A DNA stretch of 64,000 nucleotides. Origin: Pseudonocardia sp. 73-21. GTDB taxonomy: Bacteria; Actinomycetota; Actinomycetes; Mycobacteriales; Pseudonocardiaceae. Positions 7,880-15,987 of this stretch are shown piece after piece. Within the stretch, counting starts at the first letter, position 1. Every line of letters begins with the position of its first letter. Made by a program: the position numbers and the translations under genes. The stretch is from positions 1,901 through 65,900 of the forward strand of contig NZ_MKVV01000040.1 in assembly GCF_001899645.1 (NCBI RefSeq). The letters run 5' to 3'. The notes below the pieces were generated by a model. That model saw only the letters and a list, made by a program, of their open reading frames with translations. It did not search any database and was not told the origin of the DNA.

Positions 7880-8387
7880 GTGTCCGACATCCCGGTCAGT
7901 GACGCCGACCTGTTCGACGACGAGGCGCGCCTCGACCCGTACCCGATCTACGCGGAGCTGCGGGACCGGGGCCCGGTCGTGCTCATGGCCCGCCACGGCC
8001 ACTACGCGCTGCCGCGCTACGCCGACGTGCGCACCGCGCTGATGGACTGGCGCACCTTCTCCTCGGCCAGGAGCGTGTTCGTCGACGAGATCGACGGCGT
8101 CGCGCTCGGGAAGGGCAGCCGGGTGGCCCTGCTCTACGGCTCGGCCAACCGACGAGCGCAAGTACCCCGACCCGGACCGCTTCGACATCACCCGCAAGCC
8201 GTCGGACCACCTCGCCTTCGGCCGTGGCGAGCACGTCTGCGTCGGCATGCACCTGGCCCGGCTGGAGATGAGCGCACTGCTCGAACGCCTCGCCGACCGT
8301 GTGGCCCGCTTCGAGATCGTCAGCGAGGAGCCGCTGATCAACAACGGGTTGCGCGGCTTCAAGCATCTCGAGGTGACGATCTCCTGA
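7880..8387 (+). pseudogene. Cytochrome P450 remnant with internal deletion and frameshift
   Basis: The 5' part, with a GTG start behind GGAGG (7871-7875), reads as the first roughly 80 residues of an actinobacterial CYP (DARLDPYPIYAELRDRGPVV, then YADVRTALMDW). The sequence then jumps into the C-terminal heme domain. After a frame change near 8150 it reads KYPDPDRFDITRKP, the heme-ligand loop LAFGRGEHVCVGMHLARLEM with the axial cysteine, and a normal C-terminus. About 250 residues including the I-helix and ExxR are missing, so no functional P450 can be made. The gene lies 68 nt after the DUF1116 gene and faces the CMD/VOC pair. Confidence 0.85.
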
Positions 8388-8508
8388 CACCGTCGGTCCC
8401 GGCCGTGACCCGTCGATCCATGCGCGCACCGCCGCCGGTCGGTGACGGCGCCCGGGACCGCGGCCCGGTGGGGCGGCCGCGGGTGGGCGCGGGTTCCCGC
8501 CCGTCGCG

Positions 8509-9147
8509 TCAGCCGCCCGCGAGGTCGGAGGCGATGTCGCGGGTTCCGTAGCCCTCGGGCGCGGCGACCTCGACGACGGGATCGGGGCGGTTGTCGTACT
8601 CCAGCTGCAAGGCCCGGCTCATCGTCGCGTGCATGTCGTACATGCAGGTGATGTAGGTCAGCTGCAGCACCTGGGAGTCGGTGAGGTGGCTGCGCAGGAC
8701 CGCGACGACCTCGTCGGGCACTCGACCGCCCTGCAACACCAGCCCGTCGGTGTAGGCGAGCACCGCGCGCTCCAGCGGTGAGAAGCAGTCCGCGGTGCTC
8801 CACGCGGGCACGGCGGCGATCTTCTCCTCCGCCACCTCGAGGGCGCGCATCTGCTTGCAGTGCTGGGAGAACACGAACTGGCTGCCCCGCGCCCACCCGG
8901 CCCGGCACTGGCCCAGCTCGCGCAGCACCGGGTCGACATCGGAGGCGCGGTAGAGCGCGAACCCGGCGACGGCGTGCCGGAACACCTCCGGCGACTGGGC
9001 GAACACCGTCCACCAGTCACCCGGCGTGCCCGTCGCCGTGCCGTGGTCGACGGCCGGGTCCCGGTCGGGGGCGAACAGCCGGTCGTAGAAGTGCAGGATC
9101 CGCTCGTCGGTGACCTCGGCCCGGGGCACCTCGCGCAGGCGCGGCAC
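8509..9147 (-). CDS. Carboxymuconolactone decarboxylase / AhpD-like family protein
   Basis: A 212-aa all-helical protein of the CMD/AhpD superfamily. The conserved core is QFVFSQHCKQMRALEVAEEK followed by a helix with LERAVLAYTDGLV and TDSQVLQLTYITCMYD. One cysteine (SQHC) is retained at the position of the AhpD active-site pair, whereas the CxxC form is not seen. This favours a decarboxylase or isomerase-like role over peroxidase activity. A GTG at 9147 starts 5 nt after the VOC stop. The pair probably handles a ring-cleavage or keto-acid intermediate, but the substrate is unknown. Confidence 0.75.
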   Translation of the reverse strand: MPRLREVPRAEVTDERILHFYDRLFAPDRDPAVDHGTATGTPGDWWTVFAQSPEVFRHAVAGFALYRASDVDPVLRELGQCRAGWARGSQFVFSQHCKQMRALEVAEEKIAAVPAWSTADCFSPLERAVLAYTDGLVLQGGRVPDEVVAVLRSHLTDSQVLQLTYITCMYDMHATMSRALQLEYDNRPDPVVEVAAPEGYGTRDIASDLAGG

Positions 9148-9152
9148 GCCCG

Positions 9153-9725
9153 TCAGCCCCGTGCCGCGGCGGACACGTGGCGGTCCGCGGCCGTGCGCGG
9201 CTCGTGGGACACGTCGGCGTCGGTGAACGCCCTCGTCCAGCACGCGAACTCCAGCAGCTCGCCGTCGGGGCCCTGGAAGTAGAACGACCGCACGTACACG
9301 CCCTCGTGGAACCGCCGCGCCACCGTCGACGGGCTGTTGTCGTGGTCGAGGATCGGGCTGACGTCGACGCCCTTCGCCGCCAGCCGTTCCCGATAGGCCT
9401 CGAACTCCTCGACCGGCACGTGGAACGCCACGTGGTTCATCGAGCCGACGGCGCTGACGATGTCGCCCTCCCCCGGACGCACGGCGGGCGCGGAGACACC
9501 GGGCACCCCGTCCGGCGCGTCGGGGAACCAGAAGAACGCGACGCAGTCGCCACCGCCGCAGTCGAAGAAGAAGTGCTGGCCCCCGCCCGGGATCTCGATG
9601 GTCTTGATCAGCGGCATGCCGAGCACGCCGGAGTAGAACTCCACGGTGGCCCGCATGTCGGAGCACACCAGGGCGAGGTGGTTGATGCCGCCGAGGCGGA
9701 ACTCGGTGTTGGCAGGCACGGTCAT
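9153..9725 (-). CDS. VOC-superfamily (glyoxalase / extradiol dioxygenase type) protein
   Basis: A 190-aa protein with two paired beta-alpha-beta-beta-beta modules of the vicinal-oxygen-chelate fold. Module one opens GGINHLALVCSDMRATVEFY and module two opens SMNHVAFHVPVEEFEAY. The histidines of both modules and the terminal glutamate (GELLEFACW) are placed as metal ligands. Start 9725 is chosen because AGAGGAG lies six bases upstream; the ATG at 9731 directly abuts that site. It is the first gene of a two-gene leftward unit with the CMD protein. A ring-fission or isomerase role is likely. Confidence 0.8.
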   Translation of the reverse strand: MTVPANTEFRLGGINHLALVCSDMRATVEFYSGVLGMPLIKTIEIPGGGQHFFFDCGGGDCVAFFWFPDAPDGVPGVSAPAVRPGEGDIVSAVGSMNHVAFHVPVEEFEAYRERLAAKGVDVSPILDHDNSPSTVARRFHEGVYVRSFYFQGPDGELLEFACWTRAFTDADVSHEPRTAADRHVSAAARG

Positions 9726-9833
9726 GAGCATCTCCTCTGCAGAACCGACCTGACCGTCCTATCAAGTGAAACGGCCCGTGCACAGTCGGCATCCGCGGGC
9801 CTGCGGTGGAACAGCTCCCGCGGCGGACTCACC

Positions 9834-10121
9834 GTGGCCAACGCCGGGTGGGCCCGCTGGGCCCCGGTCAACTTCGCCGCGATCGCCGCGCACCTCGTCG
9901 GCGGGGCCGGCGTGCTCGACGCGAACAAGGGCCGGGTCGCCACCCAGCGCGGCGTGGGAGCGTCCACCATCGCGAAGCTGGCCCTGACCGGTGCCGCTCT
10001 CGGCTTCACCGCCTACAGCGGCGCACAGGGCAAGAAGCTGCAGGACGCCGGCTCGGTCCGGAAATCGCACCGTCCCAACCACGTGACGCGTCACCGGGTT
10101 GGCGAGGGCCCGGCGGGGTAG
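9834..10121 (+). CDS. Small hydrophobic protein, probably N-terminally shortened
   Basis: The frame encodes a 95-aa product from GTG 9834 with two hydrophobic stretches (WAPVNFAAIAAHLVGGAGVL and IAKLALTGAALGFTAYSGA), so it is probably membrane-associated. The hydrophobic region resembles a conserved actinobacterial membrane protein I cannot name. Coding-like sequence continues upstream of the GTG without a good start or Shine-Dalgarno site, suggesting the 5' end has been lost. The gap back to the VOC gene is about 100 nt and holds nothing else I can identify. Confidence 0.45.
   Translation: MANAGWARWAPVNFAAIAAHLVGGAGVLDANKGRVATQRGVGASTIAKLALTGAALGFTAYSGAQGKKLQDAGSVRKSHRPNHVTRHRVGEGPAG
10098..10121 (+). 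promoter_or_regulatory. SigB/SigF-type (general stress) promoter candidate
   Basis: GTTG, a 14-bp spacer and GGGTAG match the actinobacterial general-stress pattern GTTT-N14-16-GGGTAT in 8 of 10 positions. It is followed 39 nt later by the GTG of the 93-aa gene, which heads the DUF4235-holin-DUF3618 run. The match is by eye; no transcript evidence is available. Confidence 0.45.
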
Positions 10122-10160
10122 TCACGTGGTGTCCGTTCCCCCGATCGACGAGGAGACCCC

Positions 10161-10442
10161 GTGTTCGAGAAGTTGCAGGAGAAGCTCACCCGCACCCGCC
10201 CCGACCGTGAGGACGACGTCGCCGGGGACGCCGGACTGGCCCAGTCCCGCGACGTCGGAGGAGCCGGTGACGGTGCGGGCGACGCCGGGTCGACGACGGG
10301 TACCGGCACGAGCGAGGAGTTCGTCGGGCGGGTCGCGGGCCAGGACGACGGGGCCGAACGGCTGTCCGGGGCCGAGGCCCGGGCGTTCGGCGCCGACGCG
10401 GAGCCCGATCTGCCGTCGCACAGCGACGGTGACGCCCGCTGA
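10161..10442 (+). CDS. Small acidic hydrophilic protein, 93 aa
   Basis: I do not recognise a family. The product is acidic, glycine- and aspartate-rich and probably disordered apart from the opening helix MFEKLQEKLTRT. It has no membrane segment or cysteine. The GTG start follows GAGGAGA with normal spacing, and a stress-type promoter candidate lies just upstream. It ends 34 nt before the DUF4235 gene, so it may be the first gene of that operon. The composition suits a hydrophilin-like stress protein; this is inference only. Confidence 0.6.
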   Translation: MFEKLQEKLTRTRPDREDDVAGDAGLAQSRDVGGAGDGAGDAGSTTGTGTSEEFVGRVAGQDDGAERLSGAEARAFGADAEPDLPSHSDGDAR

Positions 10443-10476
10443 GGTATACGGGCCGGCGTGGCGGGTAGCCGTAGCC

Positions 10477-10800
10477 ATGACCACGACACGAACGCCCACC
10501 GCCGAACCGGAGATCAGCCCACAGGTCACGAAGGCGGCCACGATCGCCTACAAGCCGTTCGGGCTGCTGTTCAGCGTCCTGGGCGGGGCCCTGGCCAACG
10601 TCGCGTTCGGGCAGATCTGGAAGCGCGTCTCGAACGCGCCCACCCCGCCCAACGCCACCGACGAGGCCTACAGCACCCGGGAGGTGCTGCTGGCCGCCGT
10701 CCTGCAGGGCGCCCTGTTCGGCCTGATCAAGTCGGCGGTCGACCGCGCCGGCATGCGCGGTGTCCAGCGGCTCCTGCGCAGCAGGGGCCCGCGGGCATGA
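10477..10800 (+). CDS. DUF4235 membrane protein
   Basis: A 107-aa protein of the actinobacterial DUF4235 family. It has a short polar start, then a membrane segment around YKPFGLLFSVLGGALANVAF, a conserved linker QIWKRVSNAPTPPNATDE and a second hydrophobic helix at REVLLAAVLQGALFGLIKSA, ending in a basic tail. Function is unknown. Its stop overlaps the ATG of the next gene (ATGA), tying it to the holin-like and DUF3618 proteins, a common actinobacterial grouping linked to envelope stress. Confidence 0.85.
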   Translation: MTTTRTPTAEPEISPQVTKAATIAYKPFGLLFSVLGGALANVAFGQIWKRVSNAPTPPNATDEAYSTREVLLAAVLQGALFGLIKSAVDRAGMRGVQRLLRSRGPRA

Positions 10801-11276
10801 GCGCGGCGAAACCGGGTACAGGACCCGACATGACCTCATCGACACACGATGCCGACCTCCGCCCGGCCACCGACCCGGCGGCCGGGCCACCGTCCGACGC
10901 CTCGACCGGTGAGCTGCTGACACGGCTGTCCTCCCAGGTGACCGCACTGGTCAAGGGCGAACTCGAACTGGCGCGCGCGGAGCTCACCACCAAGGGGAAG
11001 CGGGCGGGCGTCGGCGCCGGGCTCGCGGGTGCCGGAGGTGTCGTCGCGCTGTACGGCGTGGGCGCGCTGGTGGCGGCGGCCGTGGCCGCCCTCGCGCTCG
11101 TGCTGCCGGTGTGGCTCTCGGCGGTGATCGTCGCCGTCGTGCTGTTCGTCATCGCCGGGGTGCTCGCGCTCGTCGGGCGCAGCAGCCTGCGCAAGGCGGT
11201 GCCGCCGGTTCCCGAGGCCGCGGTGGAGAACGTCCAGGAGGACGTCAGCGTGGTGAAGGAGGCGGTCCGGCGATGA
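10797..11276 (+). CDS. Phage-holin-family (Phage_holin_3_6-like) membrane protein
   Basis: A 159-aa protein with an amphipathic region (LVKGELELARAELTTKGKRA) followed by two long transmembrane helices around AGVVALYG-type and VIVAVVLFVIAGVLALVGR segments. This is the layout of the actinobacterial phage-holin-family/DUF1469 proteins, which are chromosomal membrane proteins rather than lysis proteins. The ATG overlaps the DUF4235 stop; an in-frame ATG at 10830 is an alternative. The stop overlaps the DUF3618 start. No endolysin or phage gene is near, so a phage role is unlikely. Confidence 0.85.
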   Translation: MSAAKPGTGPDMTSSTHDADLRPATDPAAGPPSDASTGELLTRLSSQVTALVKGELELARAELTTKGKRAGVGAGLAGAGGVVALYGVGALVAAAVAALALVLPVWLSAVIVAVVLFVIAGVLALVGRSSLRKAVPPVPEAAVENVQEDVSVVKEAVRR

Positions 11277-11563
11277 CCGGGGCGCAGGAGCAGCGGTCCC
11301 CCGGGGAGCTGCGCGCCGATCTCGGCGAGCTGCGCGCGGATCTCGGCGAGACCGTCGAGGAGCTCGCCCACCGCGCCGACGTTCCGGCCAGGGCGAAGGA
11401 GAAGAGAGACGAGGTCGTCGGGCGCGTCCAGGAACAGGCGGCCACCGCCCGCACGATGGTCGCCGGGAAGGCCCCGTTCCTGGAGGACCCGAAGGTCCTG
11501 GCCGGGATCGGGGCGGTCCTCGTCGCGCTGCTGGTGGTGCTGCGCCGGCGGCGTCGAGCCTGA
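11273..11563 (+). CDS. DUF3618 protein
   Basis: A 96-aa DUF3618 protein. An N-terminal coiled-coil region carries LRADLGETVEELAHRADVPA and KEKRDEVVGRVQEQ, and a single C-terminal transmembrane helix (VLAGIGAVLVALLVVL) is followed by arginines. A 21-bp tandem duplication (11306-11347, one mismatch) repeats GELRADL in the coil. Probably anchored with its helix in the membrane and its coil in the cytoplasm as a partner of the holin-like protein. It is the last gene of the unit and is followed by a strong terminator. Confidence 0.85.
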   Translation: MTGAQEQRSPGELRADLGELRADLGETVEELAHRADVPARAKEKRDEVVGRVQEQAATARTMVAGKAPFLEDPKVLAGIGAVLVALLVVLRRRRRA

Positions 11564-11570
11564 GCGGACC

Positions 11571-11606
11571 CGACGGGTGCCCCCTCCGCGGAGGGGGCAC
11601 CCGTCG
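11571..11606 (+). terminator. Perfect 18-bp-arm inverted repeat, terminator-like
   Basis: Two perfect 18-nt arms (left 11571-11588, right 11589-11606) form a GC-rich hairpin with a CGCG tip, eight bases after the DUF3618 stop. There is no T-tract, as is common for actinobacterial terminators. The following 174 nt up to the next gene contain no clear gene or motif. Confidence 0.75.
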
Positions 11607-11780
11607 GCTACCGGGGAGCGGGCAGCACCTCGTCCGCCCGGGTGCGGAAGAACGTCTCGTCGGTGACGAGCGCAGAGGTCTCGATGTGGTTGTCCTCCCT
11701 GCACGGCGGTCACCCGGTCCGGCACCAGGAAATCGCAGATCCGGTGTTTGGGCAGGCGCTCGGGCGAGCATCCCCCGACC

Positions 11781-12650
11781 ATGACGATCCTGGACGCGCT
11801 CACCGACCGCCTCGAACGCGCCGAGTCGCTCGACGGCCCCGCGGGCGCCGCACGCGACGCGGTGGCCACGGTCCTCACCAACCAGACGGTCAAGGACGCG
11901 CTGCACGGCGTCTGGCTGGGCCACGCCCTGCACCCGGCGCTGGCCTCGCTCACCCTCGGGTCGTTCACCTCGGCGGCCCTGCTCGACGCGATCGGCGCCG
12001 GTCGCCGCGAGTCCAGTGCGCTGATCACCGCCGGGTTGCTCGCCGCCGCGCCCACGGCCGCCGCGGGATGGGCCGACTACGCCGACGGCCACGAGGAGCA
12101 GCAACGCGTCGGCATCGTCCACGCCGCCGGCAACGCCACCGCCGTCGCCCTGTTCGCGACCGCGCTGATCCAGCGCTCCCGCGGTGGGAACGGCCGGCTG
12201 GCCTCCGTTCTCGGCGGCACCGTCGCGGGCGCCGCCGCCTGGCTCGGCGGACACCTCGCCTACCGCCAGACACTGGGCCCCAACCAGGCCGAGGCCGTAC
12301 CACACACCGGCCCCGGCGACTGGCAGTCCCTCGGCGCGCTCGGGGATCTGCCCGACGGGGAAGCCGTCCGGCGCCGGGCCGGTGACGCCGAGGTGCTCGT
12401 CGTGCGCCGCGGTGCCGAGGTGTCCGTGCTGTCGGACCGCTGCCCGCACCTGTCCGCGCCGATGCACGAGGGCGAGCTCGACTGCGGCGCCGCGCAGATC
12501 ACCTGCCCCTGGCACGGCAGCGTGTTCGGCCTCGACGGCTCCGTCGTGCACGGGCCCGCCACCGCGCCGCTGCCCGGCTTCGCCACGCGGGTGGTCGACG
12601 GCCTCGTCGAGGCGCGGGTGCTCACCTACCCCGGCGTCCCGGCGAGCTGA
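11781..12650 (+). CDS. DUF2231 membrane domain fused to a Rieske [2Fe-2S] domain
   Basis: A 289-aa protein. Residues 1-160 form a DUF2231-type membrane module (LHGVWLGHALHPALASLT, then helices with ITAGLLAAAPTAAAGWADY). Residues 185-285 form a Rieske ferredoxin domain with the cluster motifs CPHLSAPMHEGEL and CPWHGSVFGLDGS, so all four ligands (two Cys, two His) are present. This architecture suggests a membrane-anchored electron carrier. It precedes the HAD gene by 4 nt. The partner oxidoreductase is unknown. Confidence 0.9.
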   Translation: MTILDALTDRLERAESLDGPAGAARDAVATVLTNQTVKDALHGVWLGHALHPALASLTLGSFTSAALLDAIGAGRRESSALITAGLLAAAPTAAAGWADYADGHEEQQRVGIVHAAGNATAVALFATALIQRSRGGNGRLASVLGGTVAGAAAWLGGHLAYRQTLGPNQAEAVPHTGPGDWQSLGALGDLPDGEAVRRRAGDAEVLVVRRGAEVSVLSDRCPHLSAPMHEGELDCGAAQITCPWHGSVFGLDGSVVHGPATAPLPGFATRVVDGLVEARVLTYPGVPAS

Positions 12651-12654
12651 CCCG

Positions 12655-13365
12655 GTGACGGAGATCGACACCGACCGGATCGACACCGACCGGATCGACA
12701 CCGACCGGATCGACACCGCCGTGTTCGATGTCGACGGCACGCTCGTCGACACCAACTACCACCACGCCCTGGCCTGGTACCGGGCCTTCCGCCACTTCGG
12801 GATCGTCCTGCCCGTGTGGCGGCTGCACCGGGCCATCGGCATGGGCGGCGACCAGCTCGTGGCCGCCGTCGCCGGGGACGCCGTCGAGGCCGAGCACGGC
12901 GACGACCTGCGCTCGGCGTGGGGCGAGGAGTTCGGGCCACTGCTGGGCGAGGTCCGACCCTTCGACGGCGTGCAGGACCTCCTGACCGATGTGCGCGAGC
13001 GCGGTCTGACCGTCGTGCTGGCCAGCTCCGGCTCACCCGAGCACGTGGACGCCTACCTGGACCTGTTCGACGGCCGCTCCCTGGCCGCCGCCTGGACCAC
13101 CAGCGAGGACGTCGACCGCACCAAACCCCAGCCCGACGTCCTGCAGGCCGCGGTGGACAAGGTCGACGGCCACCGGGCGGTCGTCGTCGGCGACTCCGTC
13201 TGGGACTTCGACGCCGCCGGCCGCGCCGGATACCCCGGTTACGCCATCCGCACGGGCGGGTTCTCCGTCGAGGAGCTGGAGCACGCCGGCGCACAGGAGG
13301 TCTTCGACTCGATCACCGACCTGGGCGACGCCCTGGACCGCACGCGGTTGTCGGGGAGGCGCTGA
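12655..13365 (+). CDS. HAD-superfamily hydrolase (phosphatase)
   Basis: A 236-aa HAD phosphatase with all four motifs: FDVDGTLVDTN (nucleophile Asp), VVLASSGSPEH (motif II Ser), RTKPQPDVL (Lys) and VVGDSVWDFDAAGRAGY (acid motif). The cap is of the beta-phosphoglucomutase/phosphoglycolate-phosphatase type. The GTG start puts three exact repeats of IDTDR before the first catalytic strand, from a 15-bp DNA repeat; the extra segment is unlikely to be structured. It follows the Rieske gene by 4 nt. The substrate cannot be told from sequence. Confidence 0.9.
   Translation: MTEIDTDRIDTDRIDTDRIDTAVFDVDGTLVDTNYHHALAWYRAFRHFGIVLPVWRLHRAIGMGGDQLVAAVAGDAVEAEHGDDLRSAWGEEFGPLLGEVRPFDGVQDLLTDVRERGLTVVLASSGSPEHVDAYLDLFDGRSLAAAWTTSEDVDRTKPQPDVLQAAVDKVDGHRAVVVGDSVWDFDAAGRAGYPGYAIRTGGFSVEELEHAGAQEVFDSITDLGDALDRTRLSGRR
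12664..12708 (+). repeat. 15-bp in-frame tandem repeat, three copies
   Basis: ATCGACACCGACCGG is repeated exactly three times and begins a fourth copy. It encodes IDTDR repeats at the N-terminus of the HAD phosphatase. Length variation here would be tolerated because the unit is a multiple of three and precedes the catalytic core. Confidence 0.95.
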
Positions 13366-13366
13366 G

Positions 13367-13548
13367 ATGCCTCAGGACGAGATGCCCCCGGACTCGGTCG
13401 GCCCCCCTACTACGCGGCGTTCCGCGACCTCGAGCGCACCGTGCGCGAGTCCACGATGGACGGTCGACGGCACGTGTTCGAGGCCGAGATGAAGCAACGC
13501 CGGCGCACCAGGGGGCGACCCGGCCACGGGGCCACTCCCGACGGCTGA
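13367..13548 (+). pseudogene. Small gene with a one-base frameshift in a C-run
   Basis: From ATG 13367, one base after the HAD stop codon, the frame reads MPQDEMPPDSVGPP and then breaks. Adding one C to the six-C run at 13402-13407 restores a continuous 60-aa product with YYAAFRDLERTVREST and a basic tail ending at 13548. Codon use supports the joined frame. I do not recognise the family. Either a genuine 1-bp deletion or a homopolymer sequencing error explains it. Confidence 0.55.
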
Positions 13549-13564
13549 CCCCGTTCCCGACCGG

Positions 13565-13771
13565 TCACAGCTTCTGCAGCGCGTCCGGCCTGTGGACGGC
13601 CTCGCCCCCGCTCTTGTCACTGCGCACGAGGTACTGGGGCTCGTCCTCGCTCGCCCGCACGGTCCGCCCTCCGGCCTCGGTGTCGGAGGTGATCTTCTCC
13701 AGCACCTCGCCCTCGGCGTGCCCGCCGTGGCTGCGCCAGCTGACCCGGTCGCCCTTGCCGAACTCGCTCAT
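13565..13771 (-). CDS. DUF2945 (hypervirulence-associated TUDOR-type) protein
   Basis: A 68-aa protein opening MSEFGKGDRVSWRSHGGHAE, with ITSDTEAGGRTVRASEDEPQ and YLVRSDKSGGEAVHRPDAL. This is the single small beta-barrel of DUF2945/HVA1 proteins. Start 13771 is chosen over 13792 because it matches the family start and lies nine bases downstream of a stress-promoter -10 (GGGTAC), consistent with a leaderless transcript. It faces the HAD/60-aa genes. Function unknown; stress regulation is suggested by the promoter. Confidence 0.8.
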   Translation of the reverse strand: MSEFGKGDRVSWRSHGGHAEGEVLEKITSDTEAGGRTVRASEDEPQYLVRSDKSGGEAVHRPDALQKL

Positions 13772-13780
13772 GTGCGGTGG

Positions 13781-13804
13781 GTACCCGGACATCCGGCGGC
13801 GAAC
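13781..13804 (-). promoter_or_regulatory. SigB/SigF-type promoter candidate for the DUF2945 gene
   Basis: On the reverse strand GTTC, a 14-bp spacer and GGGTAC match the general-stress pattern GTTT-N14-16-GGGTAT closely. The expected start of transcription falls at or just before the ATG at 13771. Confidence 0.55.
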
Positions 13805-13810
13805 CGCCGG

Positions 13811-14818
13811 TCAGCCGCCGCTGCTGAACGCCGCGTCGAACGCCGCCGACGGCGGGTCGAACGCCATACGGCGCACGAACTCCAGCGCCTCCGGGGCCCC
13901 GACGAGCCGGTCCATGCCCGCGTCCTCCCACTCGACCGAGATCGGGCCGGAGTAGCCGATGCTGTTGAGCATCCGGAAACAGGCCTCCCAGGGCACGTCG
14001 CCGTGGCCGGTGGAGACGAAGTCCCAGCCCCGCCGCGGGTCGGCCCAGGCCAGGTGCGACCCCATCCGGCCGTTGCGGCCGTTGCCGACCTGGCGCTTCG
14101 CGTCCTTGCAGTCCACGTGGTAGATCCGGTCCCGGAAGTCCCAGAGGAACCCGACCGGGTCGAGGTCCTGCCAGACGAAGTGGCTGGGGTCCCAGTTCAG
14201 CCCGAACGCCGGGCGGTGCCCGATCGCCTCCATCGCGGCGACCGTCGTCCAGTAGTCGTAGGCGATCTCGCTGGGGTGCACCTCGTGCGCGAACCGGACG
14301 CCGACCTCGTCGAACACGTCGAGGATCGGGTTCCAGCGGTCGGCGAAGTCGCGGTAGCCCTCGTCCACCATGGACTGCGGCACCGGCGGGAACATCGCCA
14401 CGGTCTTCCAGATCTTGGACCCGGTGAACCCGATGACCGTGTCGACGCCCAGTGCCGCCGCCGCGCGCGCCGTCACCTGCATCGCCTCGGCCGCGCGCCG
14501 GCGCACGCCTTCGGGGTCGCCGTCGCCCCACACCCGCGCCGGCAGGATGTCCTGGTGGCGCTGGTCGATGGGGTCGTCGCACACGGCCTGGCCGGTGAGG
14601 TGGTTGGAGATCGCGTACACCGACAGCCCGTGCTTCTCGAGGACGTCGCGGCGGCCCTGCACGTAGGAGTCGTCCTCCACCGCGGCCCAGGGGTCGAAGT
14701 GGTCGCCCCAGCAGGCGATCTCGAGGCCGTCGTAGCCCCACTCGCCCGCGAGCCGCGCCACCTCCTCGAACGGCAGGTCGGCCCACTGGCCGGTAAACAA
14801 TGTCACGGGCCGGGCCAT
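13811..14818 (-). CDS. Sugar phosphate isomerase/epimerase family (xylose-isomerase-like TIM barrel)
   Basis: A 335-aa AP-endonuclease-2-type TIM barrel. Metal-ligand positions are visible: [16 protein letters not shown] near the start, [11 protein letters not shown] in the middle, [11 protein letters not shown], then YHVDCKD and VEWED near the end. Such proteins isomerise or epimerise sugars or cyclitols. Its ATG overlaps the Gfo/Idh/MocA stop (ATGA) and it is the last gene of the uptake operon. Context therefore supports processing of the imported sugar after oxidation. The substrate, possibly an inositol-like compound, is not established. Confidence 0.88.
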   Translation of the reverse strand: MARPVTLFTGQWADLPFEEVARLAGEWGYDGLEIACWGDHFDPWAAVEDDSYVQGRRDVLEKHGLSVYAISNHLTGQAVCDDPIDQRHQDILPARVWGDGDPEGVRRRAAEAMQVTARAAAALGVDTVIGFTGSKIWKTVAMFPPVPQSMVDEGYRDFADRWNPILDVFDEVGVRFAHEVHPSEIAYDYWTTVAAMEAIGHRPAFGLNWDPSHFVWQDLDPVGFLWDFRDRIYHVDCKDAKRQVGNGRNGRMGSHLAWADPRRGWDFVSTGHGDVPWEACFRMLNSIGYSGPISVEWEDAGMDRLVGAPEALEFVRRMAFDPPSAAFDAAFSSGG

Positions 14819-15987
14819 CAGTGGACCTCCTCGATCGCGTGCCAGCTGCTGCCGTTCTCCGCGGACCGCGCCACCGCGTCCAGCACGAGCTGCACCTGCA
14901 GCCCGTCGGCGAACGACGGGGTCGGGTCGGTGCCCGCGGCGAGGTCGCGCACCAGGTCGACGACCTCGTGGGTGAACGTGTGCTCGTAGCCCAGCCCGTG
15001 CCCCGGCGGCCACCACGCGCCGACGTAGGGGTGGGTGGGCTCGGTGACGAGGATCCGGCGGAACCCCGCGGTGTCGGGATCGTCGGACCCGTTGAAGAAC
15101 GACAGCTCGTTCATGGCCTCGAAGTCGAACACGAGCGAGCCGGCGCTGCCGTTGACCTCCAGGCGCAGCGCGTTCTTGCGCCCGGTCGCGAACCGGGTGG
15201 CCTCGAAGCTCGCCACCGCTCCCCGTGAGAACCGCCCGAGGAACAACGCGGCGTCGTCGACGTCGACGGTGCCCCGCCCCGCCCCGCCGGACGCGGACAG
15301 GCCGCTGGACTCCCCGACCAGCGGCCGCTCCCGCACGAACGTCTCCGTCAGCGCGGAGACGCCGGTCAGGAGGTCGCCGGTGACGAACTGGGCCATGTCG
15401 ACGATGTGCGCGCCGATGTCGCCCAGGGCGCCCGAGCCGGCCCGGCCCTTCTGCAGCCGCCAGACCAACGGGAACTCCGGGTCGACGATCCAGTCCTGCA
15501 GGTAGGTCGCGCGGACGTGGCGAACGGTGCCGATCCGGCCCTGCTCCACCAGCCGCCGCGCCAGCGCCACGGCCGGTACGCGCCGGTAGTTGAACGCCAC
15601 CATGCTCCGCACGCCCCGGGCACGGGCCCGCTCCGCGGCGGCGACCATGGCCCGCGCCTCGTCGACGCTGTTGGCCAGCGGCTTCTCACACAGCACGTGC
15701 TTGCCGGCGTCGAGCGCGGCGACGGCGATCTCGGCGTGGGTGTCACCGGGCGTGCAGATGTCGACGAGCTGCACGTCGTCGCGGGTGAGCAGGGCCTTCC
15801 AGTCGGTCTCCACGTCGCGCCACCCGAGCTTCTCCGCCGCCGCGGTGGCCGCTATGGCGTCCCGGCCGCAGAGCACGGCCATGTCCGGGGCGAGCGGCAG
15901 GTCGAAGAACCGGCCCGCCGTCCGCCACGCCTGGGAGTGGGCCGCGCCCATGAAGGCGTAGCCCACCATCCCGACACCCAGGGTCAT
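14818..15987 (-). CDS. Gfo/Idh/MocA-family NAD(P)-dependent sugar dehydrogenase
   Basis: A 389-aa oxidoreductase with an N-terminal nucleotide fold ([18 protein letters not shown]), the family signature [17 protein letters not shown] with the catalytic-site EKP lysine near residue 100, and a C-terminal beta-sheet domain containing [18 protein letters not shown]. It oxidises a cyclic polyol or sugar. The start overlaps the binding-protein stop and the stop overlaps the isomerase start, so all three genes are coupled. With the isomerase it forms a typical inositol- or rare-sugar catabolic pair. Confidence 0.9.
   Translation of the reverse strand: MTLGVGMVGYAFMGAAHSQAWRTAGRFFDLPLAPDMAVLCGRDAIAATAAAEKLGWRDVETDWKALLTRDDVQLVDICTPGDTHAEIAVAALDAGKHVLCEKPLANSVDEARAMVAAAERARARGVRSMVAFNYRRVPAVALARRLVEQGRIGTVRHVRATYLQDWIVDPEFPLVWRLQKGRAGSGALGDIGAHIVDMAQFVTGDLLTGVSALTETFVRERPLVGESSGLSASGGAGRGTVDVDDAALFLGRFSRGAVASFEATRFATGRKNALRLEVNGSAGSLVFDFEAMNELSFFNGSDDPDTAGFRRILVTEPTHPYVGAWWPPGHGLGYEHTFTHEVVDLVRDLAAGTDPTPSFADGLQVQLVLDAVARSAENGSSWHAIEEVH

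Noticed and set aside
10797-11276. Holin-family gene as evidence of a prophage
   Set aside because: No endolysin, capsid, terminase, integrase or attachment repeats are nearby. The protein belongs to a chromosomal actinobacterial membrane family.
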